A DNA stretch of 64,000 nt from Salinisphaera sp963835375 (GTDB lineage: Bacteria; Pseudomonadota; Gammaproteobacteria; Nevskiales; Salinisphaeraceae). Where the stretch lies: contig CAWIGB010000012.1 in NCBI GenBank assembly GCA_963835375.1, positions 372,001-436,000 on the forward strand, written 5' to 3'. A program made the translations under genes and the position numbers. Shown in pieces: positions 42,011-53,248 of this stretch. The notes under the pieces were generated by a model. It saw nothing but the letters and a program-made list of their open reading frames with translations. It did not search any database and was not told the origin of the DNA. Each line of letters begins with the position of its first letter. Within the stretch, counting starts at the first letter, position 1.

Positions 42011-42880
42011 ATGAGCATTCTCGTCAACAAAGACACCAAACTCATCGTCCAGGGCTTCACCGGCAGCCAGGGCACCTTCCATTCCAAACAGTGCATCGAG
42101 TACGGCACCAACATCGTCGGCGGCGTCACGCCCGGCCGCGGTGGCGAGACCCATCTCGATCTGCCGGTGTTCAACACCTGCGTCGAGGCGGTTCGTGAAA
42201 CCGGCGCCAACGCCACGATGATCTACGTGCCGGCCCCGTTCGCGGCCGACGCGATCCTTGAAGCCGCCGATGCCGGCATCAAGACCATCATCTGCATCAC
42301 CGAACATATCCCGGTGCTCGACATGCTGCGCGTGCGTGCGGCGCTGGATGATTCGGATTCCGTGCTGATCGGCCCGAACTGCCCCGGCGTGATCACGCCC
42401 GGCGAGTGCAAGATCGGCATCATGCCGGCGCATATCCACCAAAAGGGCAAGATCGGCATCGTGTCGCGCTCCGGCACGCTCACCTACGAAGCCGTCTTCC
42501 AGACCACGCACAACGGCCTCGGCCAGTCCACCTGCGTGGGCATCGGCGGCGACCCGATCCACGGTCTGGACTTCGACGACGTGCTCGAGATGTTCGAGAA
42601 TGACCCGCAGACCGAAGGCGTGGTGATGGTCGGTGAAATCGGCGGCACCGCCGAAGAAGAGGCCGCCGAGTACATCAAGAACCACATGACCAAGCCGGTC
42701 GTGGCCTACATCGCGGGCGTGACCGCGCCCCCGGGCAAGCGCATGGGCCATGCCGGTGCCATCATCTCGGGCGGCAAGGGCACCGCGGACGACAAGTTCG
42801 CCGCCCTCGAGGCTGCCGGTGTGGCGACCGTGCGTTCCACCGCCGAAATTGGCACCAAGATGCAGGAAGTGCTGGGCTGA
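42011..42880 (+). CDS. sucD: Succinyl-CoA synthetase alpha subunit
   Basis: Intact, 289 residues. QGFTGSQGTFHSKQ is the CoA-binding Rossmann start, GKIGIVSRSGTLTYEAV is conserved, and the phosphorylated histidine lies in MGHAGAIISGG. It forms an operon with sucC, 50 bases downstream, and ends at a clear terminator. Confidence 0.98.
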   Translation: MSILVNKDTKLIVQGFTGSQGTFHSKQCIEYGTNIVGGVTPGRGGETHLDLPVFNTCVEAVRETGANATMIYVPAPFAADAILEAADAGIKTIICITEHIPVLDMLRVRAALDDSDSVLIGPNCPGVITPGECKIGIMPAHIHQKGKIGIVSRSGTLTYEAVFQTTHNGLGQSTCVGIGGDPIHGLDFDDVLEMFENDPQTEGVVMVGEIGGTAEEEAAEYIKNHMTKPVVAYIAGVTAPPGKRMGHAGAIISGGKGTADDKFAALEAAGVATVRSTAEIGTKMQEVLG

Positions 42881-42906
42881 TCGCCCCGGACGCTTCTGGC
42901 GTATCG

Positions 42907-42940
42907 AGCCGGCATCGCATTTCGCGGTGCCGGTTTTTTT
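42907..42940 (+). terminator. Rho-independent terminator of sucCD
   Basis: AGCCGGCATCGC pairs with GCGGTGCCGGTT (one G:T pair) over a short loop and runs into seven T residues ending at 42940. Confidence 0.9.
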
Positions 42941-42944
42941 GTGA

Positions 42945-43239
42945 CTGAAACGCTTCGACCCGCAGCGCGAGGCCGTGCTTGAATGCGTCGCGAGCAAAAA
43001 GCGTGGTCGCCATGAGTAAGACCCGGCTGATCGATGGCGATGACGAGCTGAAGACATCGGATGACGGCGCAGCCGTCGGCCTGGAAAGGCGAGCTTCGCG
43101 ACAGAGCCGGTCACCGGGCGTCGCGCCCAGAGCGCGTGGCGATCGGTAGAATAGTCAGCCTGTCATTTCGGTACGGACCGGTTCGGCCCGGCGTTGCCAT
43201 GGTAGCGCTGGGCTTATTGTCTCAACCTATTGTGGTCCG
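42945..43239. other. Intergenic stretch without a convincing gene
   Basis: A 45-codon frame (43012-43149, MSKTRLIDGDDELKTSDDGA) can be read, but it has no good ribosome site and a low-complexity arginine-rich tail, so it is not called. Nothing else was recognised. Confidence 0.4.
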
Positions 43240-43707
43240 ATGCCCATACGGAGCTTCTTTTTGGCGACCGTTTACGAATTATCCTGCGACTGTGGCGCGA
43301 CTCGCCTGATCGCGCGCGGCAAACCCAGTCGCAGCACGTTCTGTCATTGTGAGAGCTGCCGCAGACTCTACGGCGTCGAAGTGCTGTCGGCGAGCGCCTG
43401 GCCCAACGAATCGGTCAAGCGCACGGTTTCGGACGAGGCGACGCTGATCGGCCACCGCCTGGCCGGCCGGCGGATGTGGCGCTATCACTGTTCGCACTGC
43501 GGCCGGCTGATGCACGGACGCAATCGCAGCGGCGAGATCGTCATCCCGAATGAACGCTTTCGTGAAGCGGCCGGCGGGCTTCTGCCAGGCGCCGTGACGC
43601 CGGCCGAGCACCTGTTCTACAACCAGCGCGTGCTTGATATCGCGGACGATCTGCCCAAACATGCCGGCGATACTGGGGATGCCTGTCCCCAAACGCACGA
43701 GGGATAG
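43240..43707 (+). CDS. GFA-like zinc-binding protein
   Basis: 155 residues. CDCGATRLIARGKPSRS followed by FCHCESCRR and later CSHCGRLMHG is the cysteine pattern of the glutathione-dependent formaldehyde-activating (GFA/CENP-V) family, although the pairs are spaced slightly unusually. The C-terminal ~45 residues are outside the domain. Substrate unknown. nadE begins 10 bases later and may be co-transcribed. Confidence 0.65.
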   Translation: MPIRSFFLATVYELSCDCGATRLIARGKPSRSTFCHCESCRRLYGVEVLSASAWPNESVKRTVSDEATLIGHRLAGRRMWRYHCSHCGRLMHGRNRSGEIVIPNERFREAAGGLLPGAVTPAEHLFYNQRVLDIADDLPKHAGDTGDACPQTHEG

Positions 43708-43717
43708 AGGACCGACA

Positions 43718-45337
43718 ATGAGCGATTCTTCGCTACGCGTGGCCATGGCTCAGCTCAACGTCTGGGTCGGCGACATCGAGGGCAATGCCGGACAGATCAT
43801 CAAGGCGGCCGAGATCGCGCGCGATCGAGACGGCGCGGATATCGTGGTGACGCCCGAGCTTGCGCTGCTGGGCTATCCGCCCGACGACCTGTTGCTGCGC
43901 CGCGGGTTGCCGGCCGCGATCGATACGGCGCTTGACCGCCTGACTCGCGAGCTGACGGGCATCACGGTCGTGATCGGTTATCCCGAGTATGTGCGATGAT
44001 TCGATCTACAACGCCGCGGTCGTCGTTGCGCGACGGGAGCGCATCGGCAACTATCGCAAGCAATGCCTGCCCAACTACGGCGTGTTCGATGATCGCCGTC
44101 ACTACGATCCGGGCGATACGGCTTGCGTGTTCGATCTGGCCGGCCATCGGGTCGGGGTGACCATCTGCGAGGACCTTTGGGAAGAGGGGCCGACCGCGCA
44201 GGCCGCGGCTGCCGGCGCCGAGATTCTTGTCAATCTCAATGCATCGCCCTTCCACGTCGACAAACAGAGCGAGCGCGAGACGTTGCTGGCCCGGCGGGCG
44301 CAGGCCAACGGTCTGGCGATCTGTTACATCAACAGCGTCGGCGGTCAGGACGAACTGGTATTCGACGGTCGTTCCTGTGCGGTCGATGCCGAAGGGCGAA
44401 TCATCGCGCGCGCGCCGGCCTTCGAAGCGGGCGTGTTCGGTATCGAGTGGTCGCCCTCACAGGCGCGCGGCGAGATTGCCGAGCTGCCGAGCCCGGAAGC
44501 GTTGATCTACGATGCCCTGGTGCGCGCGACCCGGGATTATGTCGATCGCAACGGGTTCCCGGGCGCGTTGATCGGCTCGTCCGGCGGCATCGATTCGGCG
44601 CTGGCGCTGGCCGTGGCCGCCGATGCGCTCGGTGGCGACCGGGTCTGGGCCGTATCCATGCCCTCGCGCTACACCGCCGACATCAGCAACGTGGATGCCG
44701 CCGACCAGGCCGAGCGCATGGGCGTGCGCTACGATGAGCTGCCGATCGAGAAAGGCTTCTCGGCGCTGCTGGATACGCTGGCGCCCGCTCTTCGGCGATC
44801 GCGCGCCCGATACCGCCGAGGAGAATCTGCAGTCGCGCATTCGCGGCGCGCTGCTGATGTCGCATGTCGAACAAGTTCGGCCATGTCGTGCTCGCCACCG
44901 GCAACAAGTCGGAGATGGCGGTCGGCTATGCCACGCTCTACGGCGATATGTGCGGCGGGTTCGCGCCGCTCAAGGATGTCTACAAGACCTGGGTTTATCG
45001 GCTGGCGAAATTCCGCAATACACGTGGCGAGGTGATTCCCGAGCGCGTGATCACGCGCCCGCCGTCCGCCGAGTTGCGGGACGATCAGGCCGATACCGAC
45101 ACGCTGCCCGAATACGACGTGCTCGATCCGATCATCGAGGCCTACGTCGAGGACGGCGCCTCGATCGACGATATCGTCGGCCGTGGATTCAGCGAAACCG
45201 ACGTGCGTCAGGCGGCGGGTCTGATCCGGCGTAACGAATACAAGCGGCGCCAGGCGGCTCCCGGCCCGAAGGTCACCCATCGCGCCTTCGGCCGCGACCG
45301 GCGCTATCCGATCACCGCCGTCTACGGCGATCTCTAG
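43718..45337 (+). CDS. nadE: Glutamine-hydrolysing NAD+ synthase, three frameshifts
   Basis: It converts deamido-NAD to NAD using glutamine. The N-terminal nitrilase-type amidase has its Glu (VTPELALLGYPPDD), Lys (GNYRKQCLPNYGVF) and Cys (GVTICEDLWEEG). The synthetase half has the PP-loop GSSGGIDSALALAV and ends KRRQAAPGPKVTHRAFG. Breaks near 43993, 44790 and 44873 each fit a single extra base. Corrected length ~538 residues. Confidence 0.95.
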
Positions 45338-45364
45338 CCGCCCGGCCGGCGATCGATCGGGCTA

Positions 45365-45401
45365 AAAAAGGCCGCACCGGAGAATCCGGCGCGGCCTTTT
45401 T
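45365..45401. terminator. Bidirectional terminator between nadE and bamD
   Basis: AAAAAGGCCGC at 45365-45375 pairs with GCGGCCTTTTT at 45391-45401, with an inner CCGG pair. A-run and T-run on both sides suit both convergent genes. Confidence 0.9.
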
Positions 45402-45448
45402 CGTGCCCGCGAACGGTCGCGGCGTCAGCCGTTGTCGGTCGCTTGCCG

Positions 45449-46346
45449 CTATCCGACGCAGCCGCTGTCGCCGGCCGGCTTGCCGGCGGCCGGCGGGGCG
45501 CCGAGATCCGGCAGCTTGTAGTCCGGCTTGTCGCCGGCCTGCTGACGATAGAACTCCTTGCGGTGCAGGAGGTAGTTCGGATACGAGACCTGCAGGATCG
45601 CGCGCGTGTCCTCGGCCAGGTCCGGCAGGTTCAGCTTGGCGTAGGACTGCTCCATGATCTCCAGCGCGCGCGGCACCGAGTCCGAGCCCTGATAGCGCTT
45701 CACGATGCCCTCGGCGCGCCGGCTGGCGCGCGACGTAGGCGCGTCGCTTGTAGTAGTACTCCGCGATATGCAGGTCGTGCGCTGCCACACGATTGCGGAT
45801 GTTGATCATGTGCAGCTGCGCATCCTTGGCGTAATCGCTGTTCGGATAGTTCTTCAGCAGCAGGCTGAAGTCGTTGAAGGCCTGCTTGAGGTATTGGACG
45901 TTGCGCTTGTCCGGATCCGAGCCGAGCAGGCTCGGATTGTTGCGGGCATAGTTCGACAGGCCGCGCATGTAATACACATAGTCGATATGCGGATTGCGCG
46001 GATGCTGCTTGATGAAGCGGTCGGCGGCGTCGACGGCCTGATCGTAGTCGTGCGCGTCGTAGTGCGCGGTGACCGTCTCCAGCTCCGATTGCGGCGCGTA
46101 TTTCGAAAACGGGAACCGCGCGCTCACCTCCGCGTACAATGGCAGCGCCTGGGTGGGCTGCCCGTGCATGAGAAAATCACGCGCCGACTTGTAGATTCGC
46201 TTCGCGTCCGCCGATTTGAGCTTGTGCCCCTGTCGGTCGGTCAGTGGTTTCTTGCTGTAACCGGTTTCGTCGATCCCCTTGTCGGAGGCGCAGCCGGCCA
46301 TCACCAAGGTGACGATCACGCCCAGCGCGAGAACGATTTTTCGCAT
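45449..46346 (-). CDS. bamD: Outer-membrane assembly lipoprotein BamD, one frameshift
   Basis: Essential partner of BamA in folding outer-membrane proteins. It has a signal peptide with lipobox VMAGC, then TPR repeats (YKSARDFLMHGQPTQALPLY, HPRNPHIDYVYYMRGL). A slip near 45727 moves the last ~90 residues into another frame ending DYKLPDLGAPPAAG. Corrected length ~299 residues. Divergent from rluD, as in many gammaproteobacteria. Confidence 0.94.
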
Positions 46347-46490
46347 GCGAGCCCCGAAGCGCGTGACGCCGCGCGTTTTTGATATGCAAAACAAGGCCGA
46401 AGTATACCTATGAACCCTCGAACGAGTCATACGAATGCGAACCGCGGCTTCGTGCCGACCTGCGCTTGAACCGGCATGACGGGGCTGACC

Positions 46491-47470
46491 ATGAATGACG
46501 AGGGCGCGGAGCGCGCATCGAACTGACCATTCCCGCCGAGTACGCCGGTCACGCGCCTGGACAAGACACTGGCCGAGCTGTTGCCGGATTATTCGCGCTC
46601 GCGGCTCAAGCAATGGCTGACCGGCGGTGATCTGACGGTTGACGGGGGCTCGCCTGCGCCCAAGACCGCCGTGGCCGGCGGCGAAATCGTGCGTCTTGCC
46701 GTGCCCGAGCGAGCCGCACGATGCCGAGGTCGAACCGGAGCGTATCGCGCTGGACATCATTCACGAGGACGATTCGATTCTGGTGCTCAACAAGCCGGCC
46801 GGGCTGGTCATGCACCCGGGCGCCGGCAATCAGGACGGCACCCTGCAGAATGCGCTTGTCGCTCACGATGCATCGCTGGCGGCGTTGCCGCGCGCCGGCA
46901 TCGTCCATCGGCTGGACAAGGACACCTCCGGCATTCTCGTGGTGGCCAAGACCTTCGCGGCGCACAAGCAGCTGGTCGAGGATCTGGCCGAGCGGACGGT
47001 CAAACGCGAATACGAAGCGGTCGCGGTCGGCGTGATGACGGCCGGCGGCCATGTCGATGCGCCGATCGATCGTCACCCGGTGGATCGCAAGAAGATGGCC
47101 GTGCGCGAATCGGGGCGCGAAGCGGTCACCCACTACCGCGTGATCACGCGCTATCGCGCGCACACCCATATCCGCTGTCAGCTCGAGACCGGGCGCACCC
47201 ATCAGATCCGCGTGCATCTGGCGTATGTGCGCTACCCGTTGCTGGGCGATCCGGTCTACGGCCGGCGGCTCAGCGTGCCGCAGGGATTCCGGCGATGCCT
47301 TCGCGGCACGCGCTGCGCGGTTTCCGACGCCAGGCCCTGCATGCCGCGACCCTCGGCCTGACCCATCCGGCGACCGGCGAGGCGATGCAATGGAGCGCGC
47401 CGCGGCCGGCCGACTTCGAGCATCTGCTGGCCGCGCTGGCGGATCGACGCGCAAGGCCCACCGCCGATGA
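46491..47470 (+). CDS. rluD: 23S rRNA pseudouridine synthase RluD, about five frameshifts
   Basis: It modifies U1911, U1915 and U1917 of 23S rRNA. An S4-like domain (SRSRLKQWLTGGDLTVDG) precedes the synthase with catalytic Asp in GIVHRLDKDTSG and the QLETGRTHQIRVHLAY block. Breaks lie near 46522, 46553, 46712, 47285 and 47450. The end AHRR-TGA at 47468-47470 overlaps the pgeF ATG. Corrected length ~325 residues. Confidence 0.93.
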
Positions 47471-48212
47471 ATCCGATGCGCGATTTTCTGGCCGCCGACT
47501 GGCCCGCACCGGGGCATATCCGCGCCGGGACCACGCTGCGCACGGGCGGAGTGAGCGCGGCCCCGTTCGACAGCCTCAATCTCGGTGCGCCATACCGACG
47601 ATGCGGCGGCAGCCGTGAACGCCAACCGTGCGCGGTTGGCCACTGCGCTGGCGCTGCCGGCCGAGCCTTCCTGGCTGACCCAGATCCACGGCAGCGCGGT
47701 GGCCGACCTGGACGCCGGGCACGCCGGTACGGCCGATGCCGCCGTGGCCACTCGCGGCAATCGCGGTGGCGGCCGTGCTTACGGCGGATTGTCTGCCCGT
47801 GGTGCTGTGCGATACGGGGGGTACTTGCTGGGCGGCCGCGCATGCGGGTTGGCGTGGTCTGGCGGCGGGCGTGCTCGAAGCCACGGTCGCGGCGATGGCG
47901 GCCGAGCCGCGCGATCTGATGGCCTGGATGGGTCCGGCCATCGGTGCGGAAAGCTTCGAGGTCGGCGCCGACGTGCGCGAGGCGTTTGTCTCGCAGAGTC
48001 CCGATAGTGCGCGCATGTTTACGCCGAAGGCCAAGCCGGGTAAGTATCAGGCCGATATCTATGGACTGGCGCGTCTGCGCCTGCAGAGCGTTGGTGTCAC
48101 GCGCATCCACGGCGGGGGTTTCTGTACGGTGGCGGAGCCGGAGCGTTTCTATTCCTATCGCCGCGACGGGCAGACCGGGCGCATGGCGACGCTGATCTGG
48201 TCTGCTCGCTGA
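47467..48212 (+). CDS. pgeF: Purine nucleoside phosphorylase / peptidoglycan editing factor PgeF (YfiH, DUF152), two frameshifts
   Basis: Laccase-domain protein that in E. coli keeps wrong amino acids out of peptidoglycan precursors. Motifs TLRTGGVSAAPFDSLNLG, LTADCLPVVLCD, AHAGWRGLAAGVLEATV (metal His) and the closing GGGFCTVAEPERFYSYRRDG. Breaks near 47587 and 47755. The rluD-pgeF pair is a conserved operon. ~248 residues. Confidence 0.92.
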
Positions 48213-48454
48213 TCGCGAAGGGTCTGGCGCGCAGACGCGATCCACGACAATTGGCTTCGTGACCGTGAATCGGGCGGAGCGGGCTTTGAGCGCCGGTCAT
48301 GCCGATGGTGCGCAATCCGAGTGAAGCTGCGGTTCACGGCCAATCCGAGTGGCAAGACCTATCGGTTCACCTACAACGTGACCATCAAGTAATGGGCCGC
48401 GCGTCGGTCTGAACCGAACCGCCGCCGGCCAGGCGCCGACGGCGGAATCGTCGC
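48213..48454. other. Intergenic stretch with a short coding-like fragment
   Basis: GTG 48321 to TAA 48390-48392 encodes VKLRFTANPSGKTYRFTYNV plus three residues, which looks like the last beta strands of a protein, but nothing upstream continues it convincingly. It may be a gene remnant. uvrA ends at 48455 on the other strand. Confidence 0.3.
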
Positions 48455-51416
48455 TCAACTGGCGGTGACGTTCCGGTTCTGCCGACCGGTGGGTTTCTTC
48501 GTTTTCTTTTCCTTCTTGGGCGGCAGCGCCAGATCGCGTTTGTCGCCGGCCGTGTTGTGGCCCGTACCGGGGCGCGTATCGCCCCAGCATGGGCTTGAGG
48601 AACCGCCCGGTGTGCGACGCCTCGACGGCCGCCACATCCTCCGGCGTGCCGGTGGCGATGATCTCGCCGCCGCCCGAGCCGCCCTCGGGGCCCAGATCGA
48701 TCAGCCAGTCGGCGGTCTTGATCACGTCCAGATTGTGTTCGATCACGACCACCGCGTTGCCGGCCTCGCGCAGGCGCAGCAACACTTCCAGCAGATGCTT
48801 GATGTCGTGGAAGTGCAGGCCGGTGGTCGGCTCGTCCAGCAGATAGAGCGTACGCCCGGTATCGCGCTTGGACAGCTCGCGGGCGAGCTTGATGCGCTGG
48901 GCTTCGCCGCCGGACAGCGTGGTCGCGTTCTGGCCGAGCTTGACGTAGGACAGGCCCACGTCCATCAGCGTTTCCAGCTTGCGCTTGAGGCTCGGCACCG
49001 GCGAGAAGAACTCGAGCGCAGCCTCGACCCGCATGTCCAGCACCTCGGCGATCGTCTTGCCCTTGTAGTGCACTTCCAGTGTTTCGCGGTTGTAGCGCGC
49101 GCCGTGGCAGGTCTCGCAGGTGACGTAGATATCCGGCAGGAAATGCATTTCCACCTTGATCACGCCGTCGCCCTGACAGGTTTCGCAGCGCCCGCCCTTG
49201 ACGTTGAACGAGAACCGGCCCGGTTTGTAGCCGCGGGCACGGGCTTCGGGGGTGTTAGCGAACAGCTCGCGAATGGTGCCGAACAGCCCGGTATAGGTCG
49301 CCGGGTTGGAACGCGGCGTGCGCCCGATCGGCGCCTGATTGATATCGATGACCTTGTCCAGATGCTCCAGGCCGTCGATCGCCTTGACCGGCGCGGCGCG
49401 CGCCACGGCCCGATTGACCTGGCGCGCGGCGGCCGGGAACAGGGTCTCGTTGATCAGCGTCGACTTGCCCGAGCCGGACACGCCGGTCACGCAGGTGAGC
49501 TGGCCCATGGAGAATGCGGCGTCCACGTTCTTGAGGTTGTTGCCGCGTGCGCCGCGGATCCGGATCTGGCGCTCGTGATCGTAGGCGACCCGGTTGTCCG
49601 GAATCGGGATGGTCAGGCGCGACGACAGATACTTGCCGGTCAGCGACTCCTCGTGCGCGGCGATTTCGGCGGCGGTGCCCTGGGCAATGAGCTGGCCGCC
49701 GTGGTCGCCGGCGCCGGGGCCCATGTCGACTACGTAGTCGGCCTCGCGGATCGCGTCTTCGTCGTGCTCGACCACGATCACCGTGTTGCCGAGATCGCGC
49801 AGGCGCTCCAGCGTATTCAGCAGGCGGCGGTTGTCGCGCTGGTGCAGGCCGATGGACGGCTCGTCCAGCACATACATCACGCCCACCAGACCGGCGCCGA
49901 TCTGGCTGGCCAGACGGATACGCTGGGCCTCGCCACCGGACAGCGTCTCGGCCGACCGCGACAATGTCAGGTAATTCAGGCCGACATCGAGCAGGAACTT
50001 CAGCCGCTGGTTGATCTCCTTGAGGATCGGCGCGGCGATCTCGGCGCGATGGCCGGCAATCGAGAGGTTCTCGGCAATATCGTAGGCGCCGGAAATACTG
50101 GCGGCGTTGATCTCGGGCAGGGTCTTGTCGGCCACCCGAACATGTCGCGCCGCCTCGTTCAGACGCGCGCCGTCGCAGGTCGGGCAGGCCTTGTCCGACA
50201 GATACTTGGCCAGTTCCTCGCGGACCGCCAGCGAATCGGTCTCGGCATAGCGACGCTGCATGTTGTCGAGCACGCCCTCGAAGGCATGCTTGCGCACGCG
50301 CGTGCGGCCGCGGGCGTTCACGTAGCGGAATTCGATCTTCTTGCCGCCGGAGCCGTTGAGGATCACCTTGCGGGCTTTGTCAGGCAGGTCGTGCCAGGGC
50401 GTATCGACATCGAAATCGTAGGTTTCGGCGAGCGATTCGATCAGGCCGAAGAAATACGGGTTGCGCCGATCCCAGCCGCGGACCGCGCCGCCGGCCAGGG
50501 AGAGCGAGTCGTCGGTGATCACGCGGTCGACGTCGAACACGCTCTGCGAGCCGAGGCCGTCGCAGGTGGGGCAGGCGCCGTGCGGCGAGTTGAACGAGAA
50601 CAGCCGCGGTTCCATGTCGTTGATGGAATAACCGCAGACCGGGCAGGCGAACTGGGAAGAGAACACTTCCGGCTCGCCGTCGCCGCGCCAGGGCATGATC
50701 CAGGCGATACCGTCCGACAGCCGCAGCGCGGTCTCGAAGGATTCGGCCAGCCGCTGCTGGATGCCGTCGCGGACCTTGAAGCGATCGACCACCACTTCCA
50801 GGTCGTGCTTCTTTTTCGGGTCGAGCTCGGGCACGCCTTCGTCGAGTTCGATGATCTCGCCGTCGACCCGCATGCGCACGAAGCCCTGGCCGCGCATCTG
50901 CTCGAAGATCTCGCGATGCTCGCCCTTGCGCGAGCGGATCACCGGCGCCAGCAGCATCCAGGCGGATTCGGCTTCCTTGGTGAGCGTCTGGTCGACCATC
51001 TCCGACACGCTCTGCGCGGCCAGCGGTTCGTCGTGATGCGGGCAGTAGGGCGTGCCGGCGCGCGCGAACAACAGGCGCAGATAATCGTGGATCTCGGTGA
51101 CCGTGCCGACCGTCGAGCGCGGGTTGTGCGAGGTCGATTTCTGTTCGATGGAGATCGCCGGCGACAGCCCCTCGATGGAATCGAGATCCGGCTTTTCCAT
51201 CATCGACAGGAACTGTCGGGCGTACGCCGACAACGATTCCACATAACGCCGCTGGCCTTCGGCATAGATCGTGTCGAAGGCCAGGCTCGACTTGCCCGAA
51301 CCCGACAGGCCGGTGATCACGATCAGCTGATCGCGGGGCAGGTCGACGTTGATGTTGGCGAGATTGTGCGTCCGCGCGCCGCGGATGCGGATATGACTTT
51401 CCATTAATGGCTGCAT
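48455..51416 (-). CDS. uvrA: Excinuclease ABC subunit UvrA, frameshift near the C-terminus
   Basis: Damage-recognition ATPase of nucleotide-excision repair. It has two ABC halves with Walker A GLSGSGKSSLAFDTIYAEG and GVSGSGKSTLINETLFPA, two LSGGEAQRI signatures, and zinc fingers CPVCGYSI...CPTC and CETCQGDG...CETC. After SHTGRFLKPMLGRY a slip near 48582 should lead to a lysine-rich tail (PPKKEKKTKKPTGRQNRN) ending at 48455. Start ATG 51416 or ATG 51404. About 987 residues. Confidence 0.96.
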
Positions 51417-51623
51417 CGGAAAAGGTCAACCGCTGAGTATACCGAGCGCGGCAAGCGCGACGTAATCGGTCTGGGTGAACCCCGACGCTGTGATAATCTT
51501 TCGCGCCTTGTCGCCGGACGCGTTGGGCACGACGCGCCACGGTCCGAATGCCAAACCGTGCGCGCGGTGCGCTCTCCCGAGGGGGATCGGGAACAGGCAG
51601 CGCGGCCCAATCACGGGCGACGT

Positions 51624-52997
51624 ATGAACCAGTTCGAAAAACGCGCGGCCATGGCCCTGGCGAGCATCTTCTCCCTGCGGATGCTCGGCCTGTTCATGAT
51701 CTATCCGGTGTTCACCTTCTACTCGAAGCAGCTCACCGGCTCGACGCCGATCCTGGTCGGCCTCGCACTCGGCGCCTACGGGCTGACCCAGGCGTTGCTG
51801 CAGATTCCGCTCGGCTTTGCTCTCCGACCGCTTCGGGCGCAAGCACATCATCGCCGGTGGGCTGGTGATTCTGGCCATCGGCAGCGTGGTGGCCGCGTTG
51901 TCGACCTCCATCTACGGCGTGATCTTCGGTCGGATCCTGCAGGGCTCCGGCGCGGTCGGCTCGACCATTCTGGCGCTGAACGCCGATCTGACGCGCGAAG
52001 AGACGCGCACCAAGGCGATGGCGATGATCGGCATCAGCATCGGCCTGGCGTTTGCCGTGGCGATGGTGCTCGGGCCGTTGATCAGCGGCTGGGTCGGCGT
52101 GCCGGGTATCTTCTGGTTCACCGCGCTGCTGTCGCTGCTGCGGCACTGTTCGTGCTTTATGGCGCCACGCCCGAGCCCAAGGCCGCGCGCTCGCATCGCG
52201 ATGCCGAGGCCGTGCCGGCGCTGTTCAAGCGCGTGCTGAGCAACAGCGAACTGCTGCGGCTGGATTTCGCGATCTTCATCCTGCACACCATTCTCACCGC
52301 CAGCTTCATCGTGCTGCCGCGACTGCTGCATAACGTCGGCGGCGTGCACGAAGACTATCAGTGGGTGGTGTATCTGCCGGTGCTGGCGGTTTCGGTCGCG
52401 CTCATGCTGCCCGTGATCATCGTCGCCGAGGCCAAGCGCCAGATGAAGCCGGTGTTCGTGGGCTCGATCGCCGCGCTGCTGGTCAGCCAGATCATTCTGA
52501 CGTTCTATCACGCCAGCCTCGTCGAGCTGATCGTGATGATGGTCGTGTTCTTCACCGCCTTCAACGTGATGGAGGCGACCCTGCCGTCGCTGATTTCCAA
52601 GGTGGCGCCGGCCGATGCCAAGGGCACGGCGCTCGGCGTGTATTCCAGTGCCCAGTTCTTCGGCATCTTCGTCGGCGGCGCCGTCGGCGGCTGGGCCTAC
52701 AGTGTCGGCGGCTATTCCGGCGTGTTCGGCTTCTGTGCGCTGGCCGCGCTCGTCTGGCTGTTCGTCGCAGCGACCATGCCCAAGCCGCGTTTCGCGCGAA
52801 CCTACATGGTGCACGTCGGCGATGTCGGCGACGACGCAGCGCGCCGGCTGGCCGGCGAAATCGAAGCCATCGAAGGCGTGTTCGAGGCGGTCGTCGTGCC
52901 GGAGGACGGCGTGGCCTATATCAAGTACGACGGCAAGGTGGTCGGTACGGAAGCCTTCGAACCGTTCGGCACACAGACAGCGGCCGCCGCTTCCTGA
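51624..52997 (+). CDS. YajR-type MFS transporter, two frameshifts
   Basis: About 457 residues. Twelve membrane helices; motif A in LSDRFGRKHIIAGGLVILA after a slip near 51828, a second slip near 52140 before LYGATPEPKA. The last ~70 residues (ARTYMVHVGDVGDDAARRLA, GVAYIKYDGKV) form a cytosolic ferredoxin-like domain as in YajR. This transporter between uvrA and ssb is a frequent arrangement (for example in Pseudomonas). The substrate is unknown. Confidence 0.85.
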   Translation: MNQFEKRAAMALASIFSLRMLGLFMIYPVFTFYSKQLTGSTPILVGLALGAYGLTQALLQIPLGFALRPLRAQAHHRRWAGDSGHRQRGGRVVDLHLRRDLRSDPAGLRRGRLDHSGAERRSDARRDAHQGDGDDRHQHRPGVCRGDGARAVDQRLGRRAGYLLVHRAAVAAAALFVLYGATPEPKAARSHRDAEAVPALFKRVLSNSELLRLDFAIFILHTILTASFIVLPRLLHNVGGVHEDYQWVVYLPVLAVSVALMLPVIIVAEAKRQMKPVFVGSIAALLVSQIILTFYHASLVELIVMMVVFFTAFNVMEATLPSLISKVAPADAKGTALGVYSSAQFFGIFVGGAVGGWAYSVGGYSGVFGFCALAALVWLFVAATMPKPRFARTYMVHVGDVGDDAARRLAGEIEAIEGVFEAVVVPEDGVAYIKYDGKVVGTEAFEPFGTQTAAAAS

Positions 52998-53248
52998 GCA
53001 ACAGATATCGGCCGGCCCCTCGGTGGGGCCGGCGCTCGGGCGTAGCAGGCCCGTCGGGCACATCGGCGGGGCGTCCGTACAGTGGCCGTCTTGAGCGAGT
53101 TCGCGCATGCGCCTGGCGTGGCTGCAACGGGAACCGCATCGCGGCGTGGCTTTGGCACGTCCCGGCATCACGATCGGGCGCTGCCATGTAGAATCGGGGC
53201 CGACCGAAACTTTCACAGCGCAATACCGCACACGTACGGAGTCCTGTC

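Noticed and set aside
43012..43149. 45-codon frame between sucD and the GFA-like gene
   Set aside because: No ribosome site, low-complexity Arg-rich tail and no similarity recognised.
48465..51407. 980-codon open frame opposite uvrA
   Set aside because: Antisense shadow of uvrA caused by GC-rich third positions; His/Asp/Arg-rich nonsense composition.
51417..51623. LexA box between uvrA and the MFS gene
   Set aside because: uvrA is often SOS-controlled, but no CTGT-N8-ACAG type site could be found.
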